Made by a program: the position numbers and the translations under genes. From JBBRHQ01 sp963781345 (GTDB taxonomy: Bacteria; Actinomycetota; Thermoleophilia; Solirubrobacterales; 70-9), in the NCBI GenBank assembly GCA_963781345.1, contig CAWAFQ010000009.1:1-64000 (forward strand): a stretch of 64,000 nt of DNA. Reading direction: 5' to 3'. Below, in pieces: positions 19,775 through 28,343 of the stretch. Within the stretch, counting starts at the first letter, position 1, and the number at the start of each line of letters is the position of its first letter. The notes below the pieces were generated by a model. That model had not been told where the DNA came from. It made no database searches and was given only the letters and a program-made list of their open reading frames with translations.

Positions 19775-20376
19775 CGGCGCCGAAGCAGGTTCCCGGCGGC
19801 CCGAAGCGGCCGCGTGATGCGCCAGCTCAGCGTCGCCTCGTACTCGGCGGCTACCCGCTCCGCGTTCGCCCAGTAGCCGGGCGTTGCACCCGAGCCGAGC
19901 TCGAGCTCGGAGATCCGGAACGCCTTGCGCATCAGCTCCTGCTGAAAGCTGTCGCGGACCGCGTCGACCTCGCGCCGGCGCCGCTGGTCGAGCTCGGCCA
20001 GCAGTGCGGCCAGGCCGCCCTCGAGCTCAGCCGCGTCGAGAGGCTCGGAGGCGGGGCGCCTGCGCAGGGTGACCCAGCGGCGCTGGGGCCCGGCGTCAAG
20101 GGCCATCACCAGGAGGCCGTCGGGGGCCAGCAGCCGCCCCATCTCGGTGAGCCACTCGCCGAGGGACCCGTCGAGGCCTCCGAGTGCCGAGAGCGAGAAG
20201 ATCAGGTCGAAGCTCTCGCTCTCGAGGTCGAGCGGTAGTTGCGGCACGCCGCCACCGGGCCCGGGCGCCGCGGCCAGCACCCGGTCCAGCTCGAGCAGCC
20301 GCCCCCCGGACGCCGAAAGCCCCTCAGGCAGCGACCGCGCGACCTCCAGCACGGGTGAAGGTGCGCTCGCGTTCAT
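19771..20376 (-). CDS. methyltransferase-like protein lacking motif I, with coiled-coil
   Basis: About 201 residues, ATG at 20376 (MNASAPSPVLEVARSL). Residues 40-95 look like the middle of a type-11 methyltransferase: LDLESESFDLIFSLSALGGLD and EMGRLLAPDGLLVMALDAG. The glycine-rich SAM motif I expected before this is absent; only SGGRLLELDRVLAAAPGPGGG is seen. The C-terminal half is charged and helical (AALLAELDQRRRREVDAVRDSF), followed by YWANAERVAAEYEATLSWR. It may be an inactive scaffold or a truncated enzyme. It sits between the WsaF-like gene (gap about 25 bp) and the double GT2 gene (4-bp overlap). Confidence 0.55.
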   Translation of the reverse strand: MNASAPSPVLEVARSLPEGLSASGGRLLELDRVLAAAPGPGGGVPQLPLDLESESFDLIFSLSALGGLDGSLGEWLTEMGRLLAPDGLLVMALDAGPQRRWVTLRRRPASEPLDAAELEGGLAALLAELDQRRRREVDAVRDSFQQELMRKAFRISELELGSGATPGYWANAERVAAEYEATLSWRITRPLRAAGNLLRRR

Positions 20377-20401
20377 CGGGCGACATCGTAGGGCGTGGGC
20401 G

Positions 20402-21864
20402 TCACTCTTCCCGCGCAAGCAGTCGCTCGACCGCGCCGAGGACCTCCTCGCCGAGAGCCTGGTCCCAGTCGCTGGGCCAGTCCACCTCCGAGCCCGCGGC
20501 CCGCTCCCCGAGCCGCCCGGCTGCGGCCTCGGCCTGCGCGAGGCCCGCGGCGACGCCCTCGACCGAGGGCTCGCAGGCGATCAGGTTGGCGGAGATATGC
20601 GCCAGCGCCGCGGCGTCCTTGTTCTCGAAGCAGTTGGTCACGGTCGGCATCCCTGCCGCCGCCATCTCGATCGGGACCAGGCTCGGATGCGGCGTGTACA
20701 TCAGGGCAAGGCCGGCGTCGGCGGAGCGAAGCAGCTCGGCGTAGTCCGCCTGCGAGGTTCGCGGCAGCAACCGCAGCGAACGCCCCGAGCGGGGCAGGAT
20801 CGAGCCGCGTCGCCGCCGTCGACCGTGCCGACGCCGACGAGGTCCCAGCCGGCGAAGCGCCCCTCGGCGAGGGCCGCGGTCCAGCGCCATCGCCCCGATC
20901 TCGAAGAGGTTGCGGGCCGCGTGCTCCTCGGGCCGCGCGTAGAAGAGCAGCCGCCGCGGCTCCGTCCGTCGCAGCTGCTCGCCGGCTGACCGGGCCGACC
21001 GGGGTGATCGCGTTGTCGAAAACTCGCCGAGGCCGCGGTCGCCGGCCTCGGCGCCGGCCGCGAAGACACCGATGCGGTGTGCCGCGAACCAGTCCCGCAG
21101 CAGGTCGGTCGAGAAGAGTGCCGTGTGCGGCAGCTCGTAGCTCGAACGCGCGAGCGCGCGCGGCGCTGCCCATCGGGAAGATGAACGGCTCGTACTCCTG
21201 GATCAGGTAGAGGAAGCGCTCGGCACGAAGCGGCCCGCAGCGCCGCGGCGGCGACGTGGGCGGCGGTCCAGTGGGTCGCGATCAGCGGTCGTCGGGCTGC
21301 AGCGCCGAGCGGGCGGATCGCGATCGGCGGCGAAGGCCACCTCGAGGCGAGTCGATCCAGCTGCCGATTCCCTCGTAGCGCGAGAGCCGCGCGCGCCAGT
21401 CGGCGCGGAAGCGCGGGCCCCTCGAGCGCGACCAGCCGCACGCTGTGGCCGCGCTCGGCGAGGCGTCGGGCGAGGTTGAAGACGGCGATGAAGCCGCCGA
21501 AGAAGTGCTTGAGGTCGATCGCCGGGTGGATGATGTTGATGCGGCCCGGGGCCGCCTCGCGAACGTCGAGGCGGAGCGGCTCCAGCTTGTCGAGCAGCCA
21601 GAACGCGCGGTGCTCGCTGTTGACGGCGCGGGCGCGGGCGACCACGGCTCTGGCGGCGAGGGTCGCCCCGGCAAGCGCCAGCGGAATCGAGACCGCGACC
21701 GCCGCGAGACCCCAGCCGCCGGCCCCGGCCAGCGCCCCGAGCACCGTCCCGGCGACGAATGCCGCAGCCATCGATATGGCCGCGAGGCGGACGAGCGCGC
21801 GTTTGCGTTTCGCCGTGCCCCCGGGCACGGAATCTCCCCGGATCCAGCCCAAAAGTCGACTCAC
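20402..21864 (-). CDS. WsaF-like rhamnosyltransferase, frame-broken
   Basis: GTG at 21864. Residues 30-75 hold two hydrophobic segments (AAAFVAGTVLGALAGAGG and VAVSIPLALAGATLAA). The GT-B part opens INIIHPAIDLKHFFGGFIA then FNLARRLAERGHSVRLVAL, then in other frames RAERFLYLIQEYEPFIFPMG, ELPHTALFSTDLLRDWFA, FDNAITPVGPV and LRSADAGLALMYTPHPSLVP with EMAAAGMPTVTNCFENKD. The FLIQ-YEP-F-PMG and MY-PHPS-VP-EMAA blocks are those of WsaF-type rhamnosyltransferases that build rhamnan glycans on S-layer proteins. At least five frame breaks lie between 20760 and 21430. It is the first gene of the minus-strand operon and fits the dTDP-rhamnose genes downstream. Confidence 0.7.
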
Positions 21865-21891
21865 CGGGACAATCCTGTCAGGCTGTGCGCC

Positions 21892-23037
21892 GTGAGGAGG
21901 ACTGAGCCATCGGTTCGGGTCGCGGTTGTGATCCCGAGTTGGAATTCGCTGAGAGACCTCAGGGCTTGCCTGGATTCGCTTGCTGCGCAGCGGGGAGCCG
22001 AGGTCGAGCTCCTCGTCGTCGACAACGGATCCCGCGACGGAACGGTTGAGTATCTCCGCGAGGCCGGCGTCCCGCGCGTCTTCCTGCCCGAGAATCTCGG
22101 CTTCGCCCGCGCCGTCAACATCGGGATCGAGGCTACCTCCTCACCGCTGGTGATGGTCCTCAACGAGGACACCGTCCTCGAGCCTGACTGCCTGGCGAAG
22201 ATGGTGGCCGTGCTGCAGGCCGACCCGGGCCTGGGCGGGGTCGCGCCGCGAATCCTGCAGATGAGGCGCGACCACGGGCCCCTCGACGCGGGCAACCCCG
22301 ATGCGACCGTCTACAGCCTCGGGCAGTCGCTGACCCGCGACGGCCGCGCCCGCGAGGACGGTTCCGGCTCTGCACAGGGGTCATCGCCGATCTGGGGCCG
22401 TGAGATCTTCGGCGTCTGCGGCGCCGCCTGCGTGCTCCGGCGCGAGCTCCTCGACGAGCTCGGCGGCTACGACGAGACCTACTTCGCCTTCTATGAGGAC
22501 GTCGACCTCAACGTCCGTGCCCGGATCTCGGGCTGGCGCTTCCAGCTCGAGCCCGACGCGGTCGTTTGGCACATCGGCAACGCCGCCTGGCGCGCGGGAT
22601 TCCGCCGCCCGGGCTCCGAGAACGCCCGGCTGGTCGCTCGCAACAGGCTCTCGACGCAGCTCAAGTTCATGCCGGCGCGCTCGATCCCGAGGATCGTCCT
22701 GGTCGAGTCGGGGTCGCTGGCGAAGGCCGCGGTCCGCCGCCGCTTCCTCGCCACCCTCGGCGGCAAGCTCGAGGCCCTGAGGCGGGCCCCGGTCCTGCTG
22801 CGGTCACGCAGGCGGCTGCGGGGCTCAGGCGACCCGGCCGCGGCCCGTGAGTGGCTTGGCATCGGCTGGGCTCAGGGAAGGCCGGCGCCCGAGCCCGGGC
22901 CTCCGGTTGGCCCGTCGCCACCGGAGGGCGCCTCAGTAGGCGCCGTGACCGCTCAGAATGGCGCGAGGAGTGCGCACGAGGATCGCGAGGTCGCCGCGAA
23001 TCGAGATGTTGTCGATGTAGTCCCGCTCGAGCGCTAG
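21892..23037 (+). CDS. GT2 family glycosyltransferase (rhamnosyltransferase-like)
   Basis: GTG at 21892, divergent from the WsaF-like gene with only 27 bp between starts. The protein reads VRVAVVIPSWNSLRDLRACL, LLVVDNGSRDGTVEYLRE, NLGFARAVNIGIEA and LVMVLNEDTVLEPDCL, then VCGAACVLRRELLDELGGYD and FYEDVDLNVRARISG. These are the WbbL/RfbN-type rhamnosyl GT2 motifs (NED metal site, ED-D catalytic region). The C-terminal 60 residues are Pro/Ala-rich and overlap the 3' end of the opposite sugar transferase by about 105 bp; the true end may be earlier. About 381 residues. Confidence 0.8.
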   Translation: MRRTEPSVRVAVVIPSWNSLRDLRACLDSLAAQRGAEVELLVVDNGSRDGTVEYLREAGVPRVFLPENLGFARAVNIGIEATSSPLVMVLNEDTVLEPDCLAKMVAVLQADPGLGGVAPRILQMRRDHGPLDAGNPDATVYSLGQSLTRDGRAREDGSGSAQGSSPIWGREIFGVCGAACVLRRELLDELGGYDETYFAFYEDVDLNVRARISGWRFQLEPDAVVWHIGNAAWRAGFRRPGSENARLVARNRLSTQLKFMPARSIPRIVLVESGSLAKAAVRRRFLATLGGKLEALRRAPVLLRSRRRLRGSGDPAAAREWLGIGWAQGRPAPEPGPPVGPSPPEGASVGAVTAQNGARSAHEDREVAANRDVVDVVPLER

Positions 23038-24501
23038 GCGCTCCTCGAAGTCGAGGTCGCCGCGCCCGTAGACCTGCATCGGACCGGTGAGGCCGGGTCT
23101 CACGGCGAGCCTGATCCGCTGGCGGTTGTCATAGAGGGCGACGACGGCCTCCTCCTCGGGACGGGGGCCGACGAGCGACATCTCACCCCGGAGGACGTTG
23201 AGGAGCTGCGGCAGCTCGTCGAAGCTGAAGCGCCGCAGGTGGCGGCCGATCCGGGTCACCCTCGGATCCGCCGGGATCTTGAAGGCCGGCTGGGCGAGGC
23301 TGCTGAGGTCGACCAGCTCGCCGAGGCGCTGCTCGGCATCGGAGACCATCGTCCTGAACTTGAGGACCGTGAAGGGCCTGCCGCCCTGGCCGGCCCGCGC
23401 CTGGCGAAAGAGGATCGGACGCCCGGAGTCGAGCAGGATGAGAAGCGAGATGATCGCGAACATCGGTGAGAGCGCCAGCAGGAGGGTTCCGGAGACGGCG
23501 ACGTCCATCGCCCTCTTCAGCATCACCGTGGAGCGCGGGGGATCGGAGAAGCCGAAGTCGAGCACCGGGAGCTCGGCGACGCGGTTGAGCTCGATGTTTG
23601 GCCCGAGCAGCCTGAAGTGGGGGGGGACGATCGTCAGACCGAGTCCAGCGACCTTGCACTCGGCGATCAACACCTCGACCTCTTCTTCGGTCATCTCGGC
23701 CCGCTCGACGACCACCACCCGCTCGATCTCGAATTCGGATGCAACCGCGGAGATGTCGGTGACGGAACCCAGCAGCGGCAGCTCCGCGTGCCCCGAGCCG
23801 TTCCCGGGGCTCTCGCCAGCCGGGTTGGACTCCGGGGCCAGGTAGCCGACAAGGTTGAGGCGTGCCTCGGGGTGGACCGCGATCCGACGCGCGATCGCCG
23901 TGCTGGAGGAGCCTGAGCCGACGATAACGCCGCTCGCGACCCCGGTGAGCGAGTGCCAGGAGAGGCGGAGAAGCCCTCGCAGATACACGCATCCGGCGAG
24001 CGCGATCACGCCGATCAGGATCGACGTTCTCGGGTCTGGAGTGCCGTCGGCGGTCATCGAGAGCAGCCCGACCAGCACCAGCGTGCCGAGGGTGCAGGCC
24101 GAGACGAGCGCCGGCAGCTCGTCGAAGGTGCTGTGGCGAATCCGCCGGTGGTCGAAGTCATAGAGGCCGTGCAGCTTGATCACGAGAATCCAGACCGGGC
24201 TGAAGACGACGGCCCAGAAGAACATTGCAGTGTCGAAGTCCGGGGTCGTTGCGGTCGCAAGCGCCAGCGCGCCGATCAGCGCCAGCAGGTCGGTTGTCGC
24301 CAGCAGGCGGCGCAGCATCGAGCCACGGCGCCGGGCCCCGACCGGGCCGAAAAGGCCGAGGCGCGACGCCAGCCGGGTCGGCCGGTCACGGCGGGCGAGC
24401 GGCTTCGACCCCCGCGCCGACGGCAGGCGATGGAGCAGGCCGCCGGCCCCCCGCATCGGTGGGCTCGTGGCTTCGGTCCTGGAGGCTTCTTCTTGGTCCA
24501 T
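22933..24501 (-). CDS. exopolysaccharide polyprenyl glycosylphosphotransferase
   Basis: 522 residues. Four to five N-terminal membrane helices (residues 65-190, for example LALIGALALATATTPDFD and VLVGLLSMTADGTP), a CoA-binding-like Rossmann region (GVIVGSGSSSTAIARRIAV), then the C-terminal bacterial sugar transferase domain. The domain shows LKRAMDVAVSGTLLLALSPM, FTVLKFRTMVSDAE, RFSFDELPQLLNVLRGEMS, LVGPRPEE and VRPGLTGPMQVYGRGDLDF. These are the catalytic motifs of the WbaP/PglC superfamily, which moves a sugar-1-phosphate from a nucleotide sugar to undecaprenyl phosphate and so starts the repeat unit. It is intact and ends at 22933, immediately downstream of the ligase-like gene. Confidence 0.9.
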   Translation of the reverse strand: MDQEEASRTEATSPPMRGAGGLLHRLPSARGSKPLARRDRPTRLASRLGLFGPVGARRRGSMLRRLLATTDLLALIGALALATATTPDFDTAMFFWAVVFSPVWILVIKLHGLYDFDHRRIRHSTFDELPALVSACTLGTLVLVGLLSMTADGTPDPRTSILIGVIALAGCVYLRGLLRLSWHSLTGVASGVIVGSGSSSTAIARRIAVHPEARLNLVGYLAPESNPAGESPGNGSGHAELPLLGSVTDISAVASEFEIERVVVVERAEMTEEEVEVLIAECKVAGLGLTIVPPHFRLLGPNIELNRVAELPVLDFGFSDPPRSTVMLKRAMDVAVSGTLLLALSPMFAIISLLILLDSGRPILFRQARAGQGGRPFTVLKFRTMVSDAEQRLGELVDLSSLAQPAFKIPADPRVTRIGRHLRRFSFDELPQLLNVLRGEMSLVGPRPEEEAVVALYDNRQRIRLAVRPGLTGPMQVYGRGDLDFEERLALERDYIDNISIRGDLAILVRTPRAILSGHGAY

Positions 24502-24512
24502 TGTTCGGGTGA

Positions 24513-26462
24513 CTATCCGCTCTGGTTGGGGCTCAGCTTGCTCTTCAGCGTCGTCGATTTCGGATTCAGGCTCACCGCGCGAAGCAGGTCCTCATAAGCG
24601 GCCGTGTAATCGCCGGATTCCTCCTCGACTCTCGCCCTGAGATAGAACAGCTCCCAGTTGCGATCCTCACGGTCGATCGCCTGCCCCAGGCGGGTGATCG
24701 CCTCAGGATAGTCCCCCTGCAGCTCGGCAAGAAGCGCCAACTGGACATAGGGCGAGGCCGCCCAGGGCTCGACCGAGCGCGCCGTGCTGGCATCGGAGAT
24801 CGCCGCCTCGATGTCACCGGACGCCGCTTCGGCCCGGCTGTCGGAGAGCTTCCCGGCGACGAGCAGGGGGCCGACCAGGGCCGCGATCGAGAGCCATGCG
24901 AGCGCGAGCGCCCCGATCGCCACGCCGTAATGGCGTCGCTCGCTCTCCGTGGCGTTTGCCGTCGCCGTCGCCGGCTGGGCGCATCTCACACCTATCGCAA
25001 CCCCGGCGGCGAGGAAAAAGAGCGATCCGAGCCCGGCAATCTCCCAGAACCAGTCGAATCCGGCGGTGACGGCGAAGCCGAGCATCACGGCGACGAGGAC
25101 GAGTGTGCGCTCCCTCGCCGGCTCCGTGTCGTGGCGCCAGGCGGAGAACCCCCACCACAAGGATGCGAGGACGAGCGCCAGGGTCAGCGCCCCGCCGATC
25201 AACCCCAGCTCGTCGAAGGCCTCGAGGTAGACCGAGTGCGCGTCCTTGACGGCAACGTCGAGCGAGCGCCGCTCCTGCCAGTTGAACTCATAGGTCCCGG
25301 CTCCGCGGCCGAGCAGGGGATGGTCGGCGAAGTCGTCGATTGCCACTCTCCAGTAGTCGTGGCGCCCGAGACCAGAGAGCTCCGTAAGGCGTTGCTGCGG
25401 CTCACTGGGGAAGGTCAGCGCATCGCTGGAGAACCTCTCCCATACGCGACCGCCGAAGATAGCGACAGCCCCGATGAGGAGCACTGCACACGCGGTCCCC
25501 AACGTTCGGAGCAGCCGCGGATCGCGCGAGAGCTCCAGTGCCCGCGCCAGAGCGCGGACGTTGCGATGCTCCGCCCTCAGAATCGCCCAATGGGCAAGGG
25601 CATTGAGCACAATCGCGGCGATCAGGATCAGCAGGACGGTCACTCCCTGGTCGACCGCCGATGAGTTGATGCTTCCCTCGGCAAGGGCGGGGCTTGATTG
25701 AGTGGCGATGATTGCCGGAAGGGTCAGGATCAGAGCGGCCAGGAGGCCGGCGAGGTACAGGAGCCGGTCGCGCGACAGGGCCAGCAGGCAGCCGAAGGCG
25801 ACGAGCGCGGACAGAAGGCCGCCGCGCGAATAGGTGAAGTAAAGGGCCAGTATCGCCACCGGAGTGACGGCCACCCCAAACCAGCGGATGGCGGCGCTCT
25901 CGCCCCGCCGTCCTGTCCAGGCAAGCAGGGCCAGCGCCAGCCCGAACATCACCGCGTTCGCGTTCCAGTATCCAAGCGGATAGCGGAGCCTGGAGCCGCC
26001 GTAGGTGAGATCGGGCACGGAGATCACGTTGGGAAGGAGGCGGCTACCGAGGGCCAGCAACGCAATCAGCGCCACCGCGACGGCGATTCCCTCGGCAAAG
26101 CGCTGCCTGCGCCGCTCGGTCTGGGCGATCAGGAAGGCGGCCAGAAAGATGCCGAGGTAGACGAGGACCCGGTCCGCCTCAATGATGCTGCGCTCGGCAG
26201 ATCCCGACCACTCCGCGGAGACCGCCGAGATCAGTGCCAGCGCCGCGATCGACCCCGCGACGAAAAGGAACGGCCGGGCGATCCGGGCGGAGGAGGCCGC
26301 GCCGAGGGCGACCAGCACGACCACCACGATCCAGACCGCGATACCCGCGGTGTGGCGGTCGGCAAGGCCATAGCCCCCACCCCCAAGCGCCAGGCCGACG
26401 ATCAACAGCGGGGGGGCGAGGAAGCTCGCGACCTCCCCTATGGATTCCTGCCGTGTTCGCAT
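24513..26462 (-). CDS. O-antigen ligase/polymerase-like membrane protein with C-terminal TPRs
   Basis: ATG at 26462 (MRTRQESIGEVASFL), 649 residues. About twelve hydrophobic segments with the Wzy_C/O-antigen-ligase periplasmic loop GRHDYWRVAIDDFADHP-LLGRGAGTYEFNW and DAHSVYLEAFDELGLIGG (the H-x-x-E-style loop of the family). After the last helix, residues 545-640 form a TPR-like tail: DIEAAISDASTARSVEPWA, YPEAITRLGQAIDREDRNWE, DYTAAYEDLLRAVSLNP. The same frame is open far upstream to 27158, but that part overlaps the GT2 gene and is a shadow. The gene lies 2 bp after the GT2 stop and 11 bp before the sugar transferase, so the three form one operon. Confidence 0.85.
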   Translation of the reverse strand: MRTRQESIGEVASFLAPPLLIVGLALGGGGYGLADRHTAGIAVWIVVVVLVALGAASSARIARPFLFVAGSIAALALISAVSAEWSGSAERSIIEADRVLVYLGIFLAAFLIAQTERRRQRFAEGIAVAVALIALLALGSRLLPNVISVPDLTYGGSRLRYPLGYWNANAVMFGLALALLAWTGRRGESAAIRWFGVAVTPVAILALYFTYSRGGLLSALVAFGCLLALSRDRLLYLAGLLAALILTLPAIIATQSSPALAEGSINSSAVDQGVTVLLILIAAIVLNALAHWAILRAEHRNVRALARALELSRDPRLLRTLGTACAVLLIGAVAIFGGRVWERFSSDALTFPSEPQQRLTELSGLGRHDYWRVAIDDFADHPLLGRGAGTYEFNWQERRSLDVAVKDAHSVYLEAFDELGLIGGALTLALVLASLWWGFSAWRHDTEPARERTLVLVAVMLGFAVTAGFDWFWEIAGLGSLFFLAAGVAIGVRCAQPATATANATESERRHYGVAIGALALAWLSIAALVGPLLVAGKLSDSRAEAASGDIEAAISDASTARSVEPWAASPYVQLALLAELQGDYPEAITRLGQAIDREDRNWELFYLRARVEEESGDYTAAYEDLLRAVSLNPKSTTLKSKLSPNQSG

Positions 26463-26464
26463 GG

Positions 26465-27454
26465 TCAGTCCGGCGACGCCCCGAGGCTGCCCCGGTCCCT
26501 GGTCCCGACCCGGGTCCGGAGCGAGGGGCCGATTGGGGCCGCCATCAGACCCACGTCGGGGAGCCTTCGGCCCTCGAGCCCGGCTGCGTCCCGCCAGCCG
26601 CTGAGCCGGCCGGCGATCCCTCGCGTCGTGCGGTCGAGGAAGAGCTGCCCGGCGCAGACGGCGGCCTCGGATGCGGTCGTTCTGATTGCGTTGATCGGGT
26701 TGCGCATCACCCCGTAGCGGCGGAGCATGTAGGCGCGACTCCAGCCGGTCCTTGCATATTTCTCGCCCACCCTCCCGCGAAGCGTGGCCGAGTAGAGGTG
26801 GCTGGCGCGAGCCTCTCGAGCGAGGGCGCACCTCGCCCCGGCCGACCGCATCCGCAGGGCGAGGTCGAGGTCCTCGTAGTAGAGGAACATGCGCTCGTCG
26901 AAGCCCCCGACCGACTCGAAGGCCCGGCGCCGGTACATCGCGGCGCCGCCGGTCGGCCCCAGCGGCGGCGGCGCTTTCTCGGCCACCCGGACCGGCTTGC
27001 CGTGGAGGTAGTCGAAGGCCATCAGCGTGCGGCGGTCGGCGACGACGCCGGCCGAGTCGATCAGGCCTGGCGCCCGGTGCTGGACCAGCACCCCGGCGAC
27101 CATCTCGACATCGGGCTCGAGCGCCTCGACCATCCGCTCGATGAACCGCGGCTCGCACTCGACATCGTTGTTGAGGAGGAGGATCGGGTCCCCGGGGACC
27201 TCGGCGATCGCCCGGTTGAGCGCGACCCCGAACCCCTCGTTTCGGCTCATGGCGAGGACTTGGGCCCGAGGGAAGCGCTCCCGGACCATCTCAACAGAGC
27301 CGTCTGTGGAGGCGTTGTCGACCACGACCACATCGCACGGAGCCGTCTGGCCGTCGAGGCTCGCCAGTGTCAGGGAGAGCCGCTCGCGGCCATTGAGGTT
27401 TGGTATGTAGACGGTCGGGCGCAGGGCGTTTCCTCCCTCCGATCCTAGAGCCAC
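26465..27454 (-). CDS. GT2 family glycosyltransferase (rhamnosyltransferase-like)
   Basis: The core begins RPTVYIPNLNGRERLSLTLA, then VVVVDNASTDGSVEMVRERF, NEGFGVALNRAIAE, ILLLNNDVECEPRFIERM and MYRRRAFESVGGFDERMFLY-YEDLDLALRMRSAG, all motifs of WbbL-type GT2 enzymes. The start is uncertain. A GTG at 27454 is the nearest conventional codon, but the strong GGAGGGAGG ribosome site lies downstream of it and points to a CTG at 27424 (LRPTVYIPN), 7 nt from the site. The alternative is a GTG/ATG misread as CTG. It is the first gene of a three-gene operon with the Wzy-TPR and sugar transferase genes. Confidence 0.8.
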   Translation of the reverse strand: MALGSEGGNALRPTVYIPNLNGRERLSLTLASLDGQTAPCDVVVVDNASTDGSVEMVRERFPRAQVLAMSRNEGFGVALNRAIAEVPGDPILLLNNDVECEPRFIERMVEALEPDVEMVAGVLVQHRAPGLIDSAGVVADRRTLMAFDYLHGKPVRVAEKAPPPLGPTGGAAMYRRRAFESVGGFDERMFLYYEDLDLALRMRSAGARCALAREARASHLYSATLRGRVGEKYARTGWSRAYMLRRYGVMRNPINAIRTTASEAAVCAGQLFLDRTTRGIAGRLSGWRDAAGLEGRRLPDVGLMAAPIGPSLRTRVGTRDRGSLGASPD

Positions 27455-27475
27455 GACGGCGCACCGCGACGCCGG

Positions 27476-28333
27476 ATGGCCCCCCCGGTGATAAACAGCG
27501 CCCCGATGCCAACGAACTCGCTTCCTCGCAGGGCGGCCAAGCGGGTGCTGGGGCGGCTGCTGCCCGAATCGGTCTATCAGCGCCTGCTCGCCGCCTCGGT
27601 GATCCGCGATCTTCGCGCGGGGACCCTGACCGAGCCCGAGCTGGCGCTGGTGCCGTTGCTGCTGCAGAATGGCGAGACCGCGATCGACGTCGGCGCCAAC
27701 CACGGGATGTGGACGCTGCCGATGTCGCGAGCGGTCGGCGAGGAGGGCGTGGTGGTCGCCTTCGAGCCCGTTCCGTTCACGGCTGGCACCCTCCGCAGGG
27801 TCCTGGAGAGGCTCGGTTGCCGGAACGTGCGGTTGCAGCAGTGTGCGCTCGGTGAGGAGCGGGGCTCGGCCGAGATCGCTGTTCCGATCCAGTCCTCGGG
27901 CGTGACCGACGCCGGTAGGGCGCATCTCGCCTCCAGGCACGCAGGCGACCTCGACGCAGCCCCCTTCCGCAGGGTTGCGGTTGCGATCGAGCGGCTCGAT
28001 GATCACCTCGCCGAGCTCGGCGAGGTCGCCCTGCTGAAGGCCGACGTGGAGGGGGCCGAGCTGTTCGCGCTGAGGGGAGCAACGGCGCTGATCGCCCGCG
28101 ATTCCCCGGTCGTGGTCTGCGAGGTCGATCCGGATTTCCTCGAGGGGTTCGGCCTCGATGTGTCGGATCTCACCGGGTTCTTCGAGGACCGTGGCTACCG
28201 GACCTTTGTCCTGCGCGGGCAACGAGAGGGGAGGCTCGAGGCGCTGGCGCCATCGGGCATCTCCGAGGCCGGCAACTACGTCTTCGTGCCCGAGCTTCGC
28301 CTCGGCCGCCTCGCGGCCCACCTCCGCAGGTAG
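27476..28333 (+). CDS. FkbM family SAM-dependent methyltransferase
   Basis: Up to 285 residues from ATG 27476; ATG 27506 (MPTNSLPRRAAKRVLG) is an equally good start, with a GATAAA hexamer 10 nt before it. Motif I is ETAIDVGANHGMWTLPMSRA near residue 68, followed by VVVAFEPVPFTAGTLRRVLE, a VALLKADVEGAELFALRGA block (the FkbM D-x-EG-E motif) and a C-terminal YRTFVLRGQREGR segment. FkbM enzymes O-methylate hydroxyls of sugars or polyketides. It directly precedes the rml operon, so a methylated rhamnose or neighbouring sugar is a plausible product. Confidence 0.8.
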   Translation: MAPPVINSAPMPTNSLPRRAAKRVLGRLLPESVYQRLLAASVIRDLRAGTLTEPELALVPLLLQNGETAIDVGANHGMWTLPMSRAVGEEGVVVAFEPVPFTAGTLRRVLERLGCRNVRLQQCALGEERGSAEIAVPIQSSGVTDAGRAHLASRHAGDLDAAPFRRVAVAIERLDDHLAELGEVALLKADVEGAELFALRGATALIARDSPVVVCEVDPDFLEGFGLDVSDLTGFFEDRGYRTFVLRGQREGRLEALAPSGISEAGNYVFVPELRLGRLAAHLRR

Positions 28334-28336
28334 CCT
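28331..28336 (+). promoter_or_regulatory. candidate -10 hexamer TAGCCT before rmlA
   Basis: TAGCCT begins inside the stop region of the FkbM gene and lies 7 nt before the rmlA GTG (28344). There is no ribosome binding site in between, so a leaderless transcript for the rml genes is plausible. Confidence 0.45.
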
Positions 28337-28343
28337 TGCCTGT

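Noticed and set aside
24513..27158. An 881-codon open frame covering the ligase gene and most of the upstream GT2.
   Set aside because: The part beyond 26462 is antisense-like/out-of-frame to the GT2 gene and has no family motifs; ATG 26462 gives the proper membrane protein.
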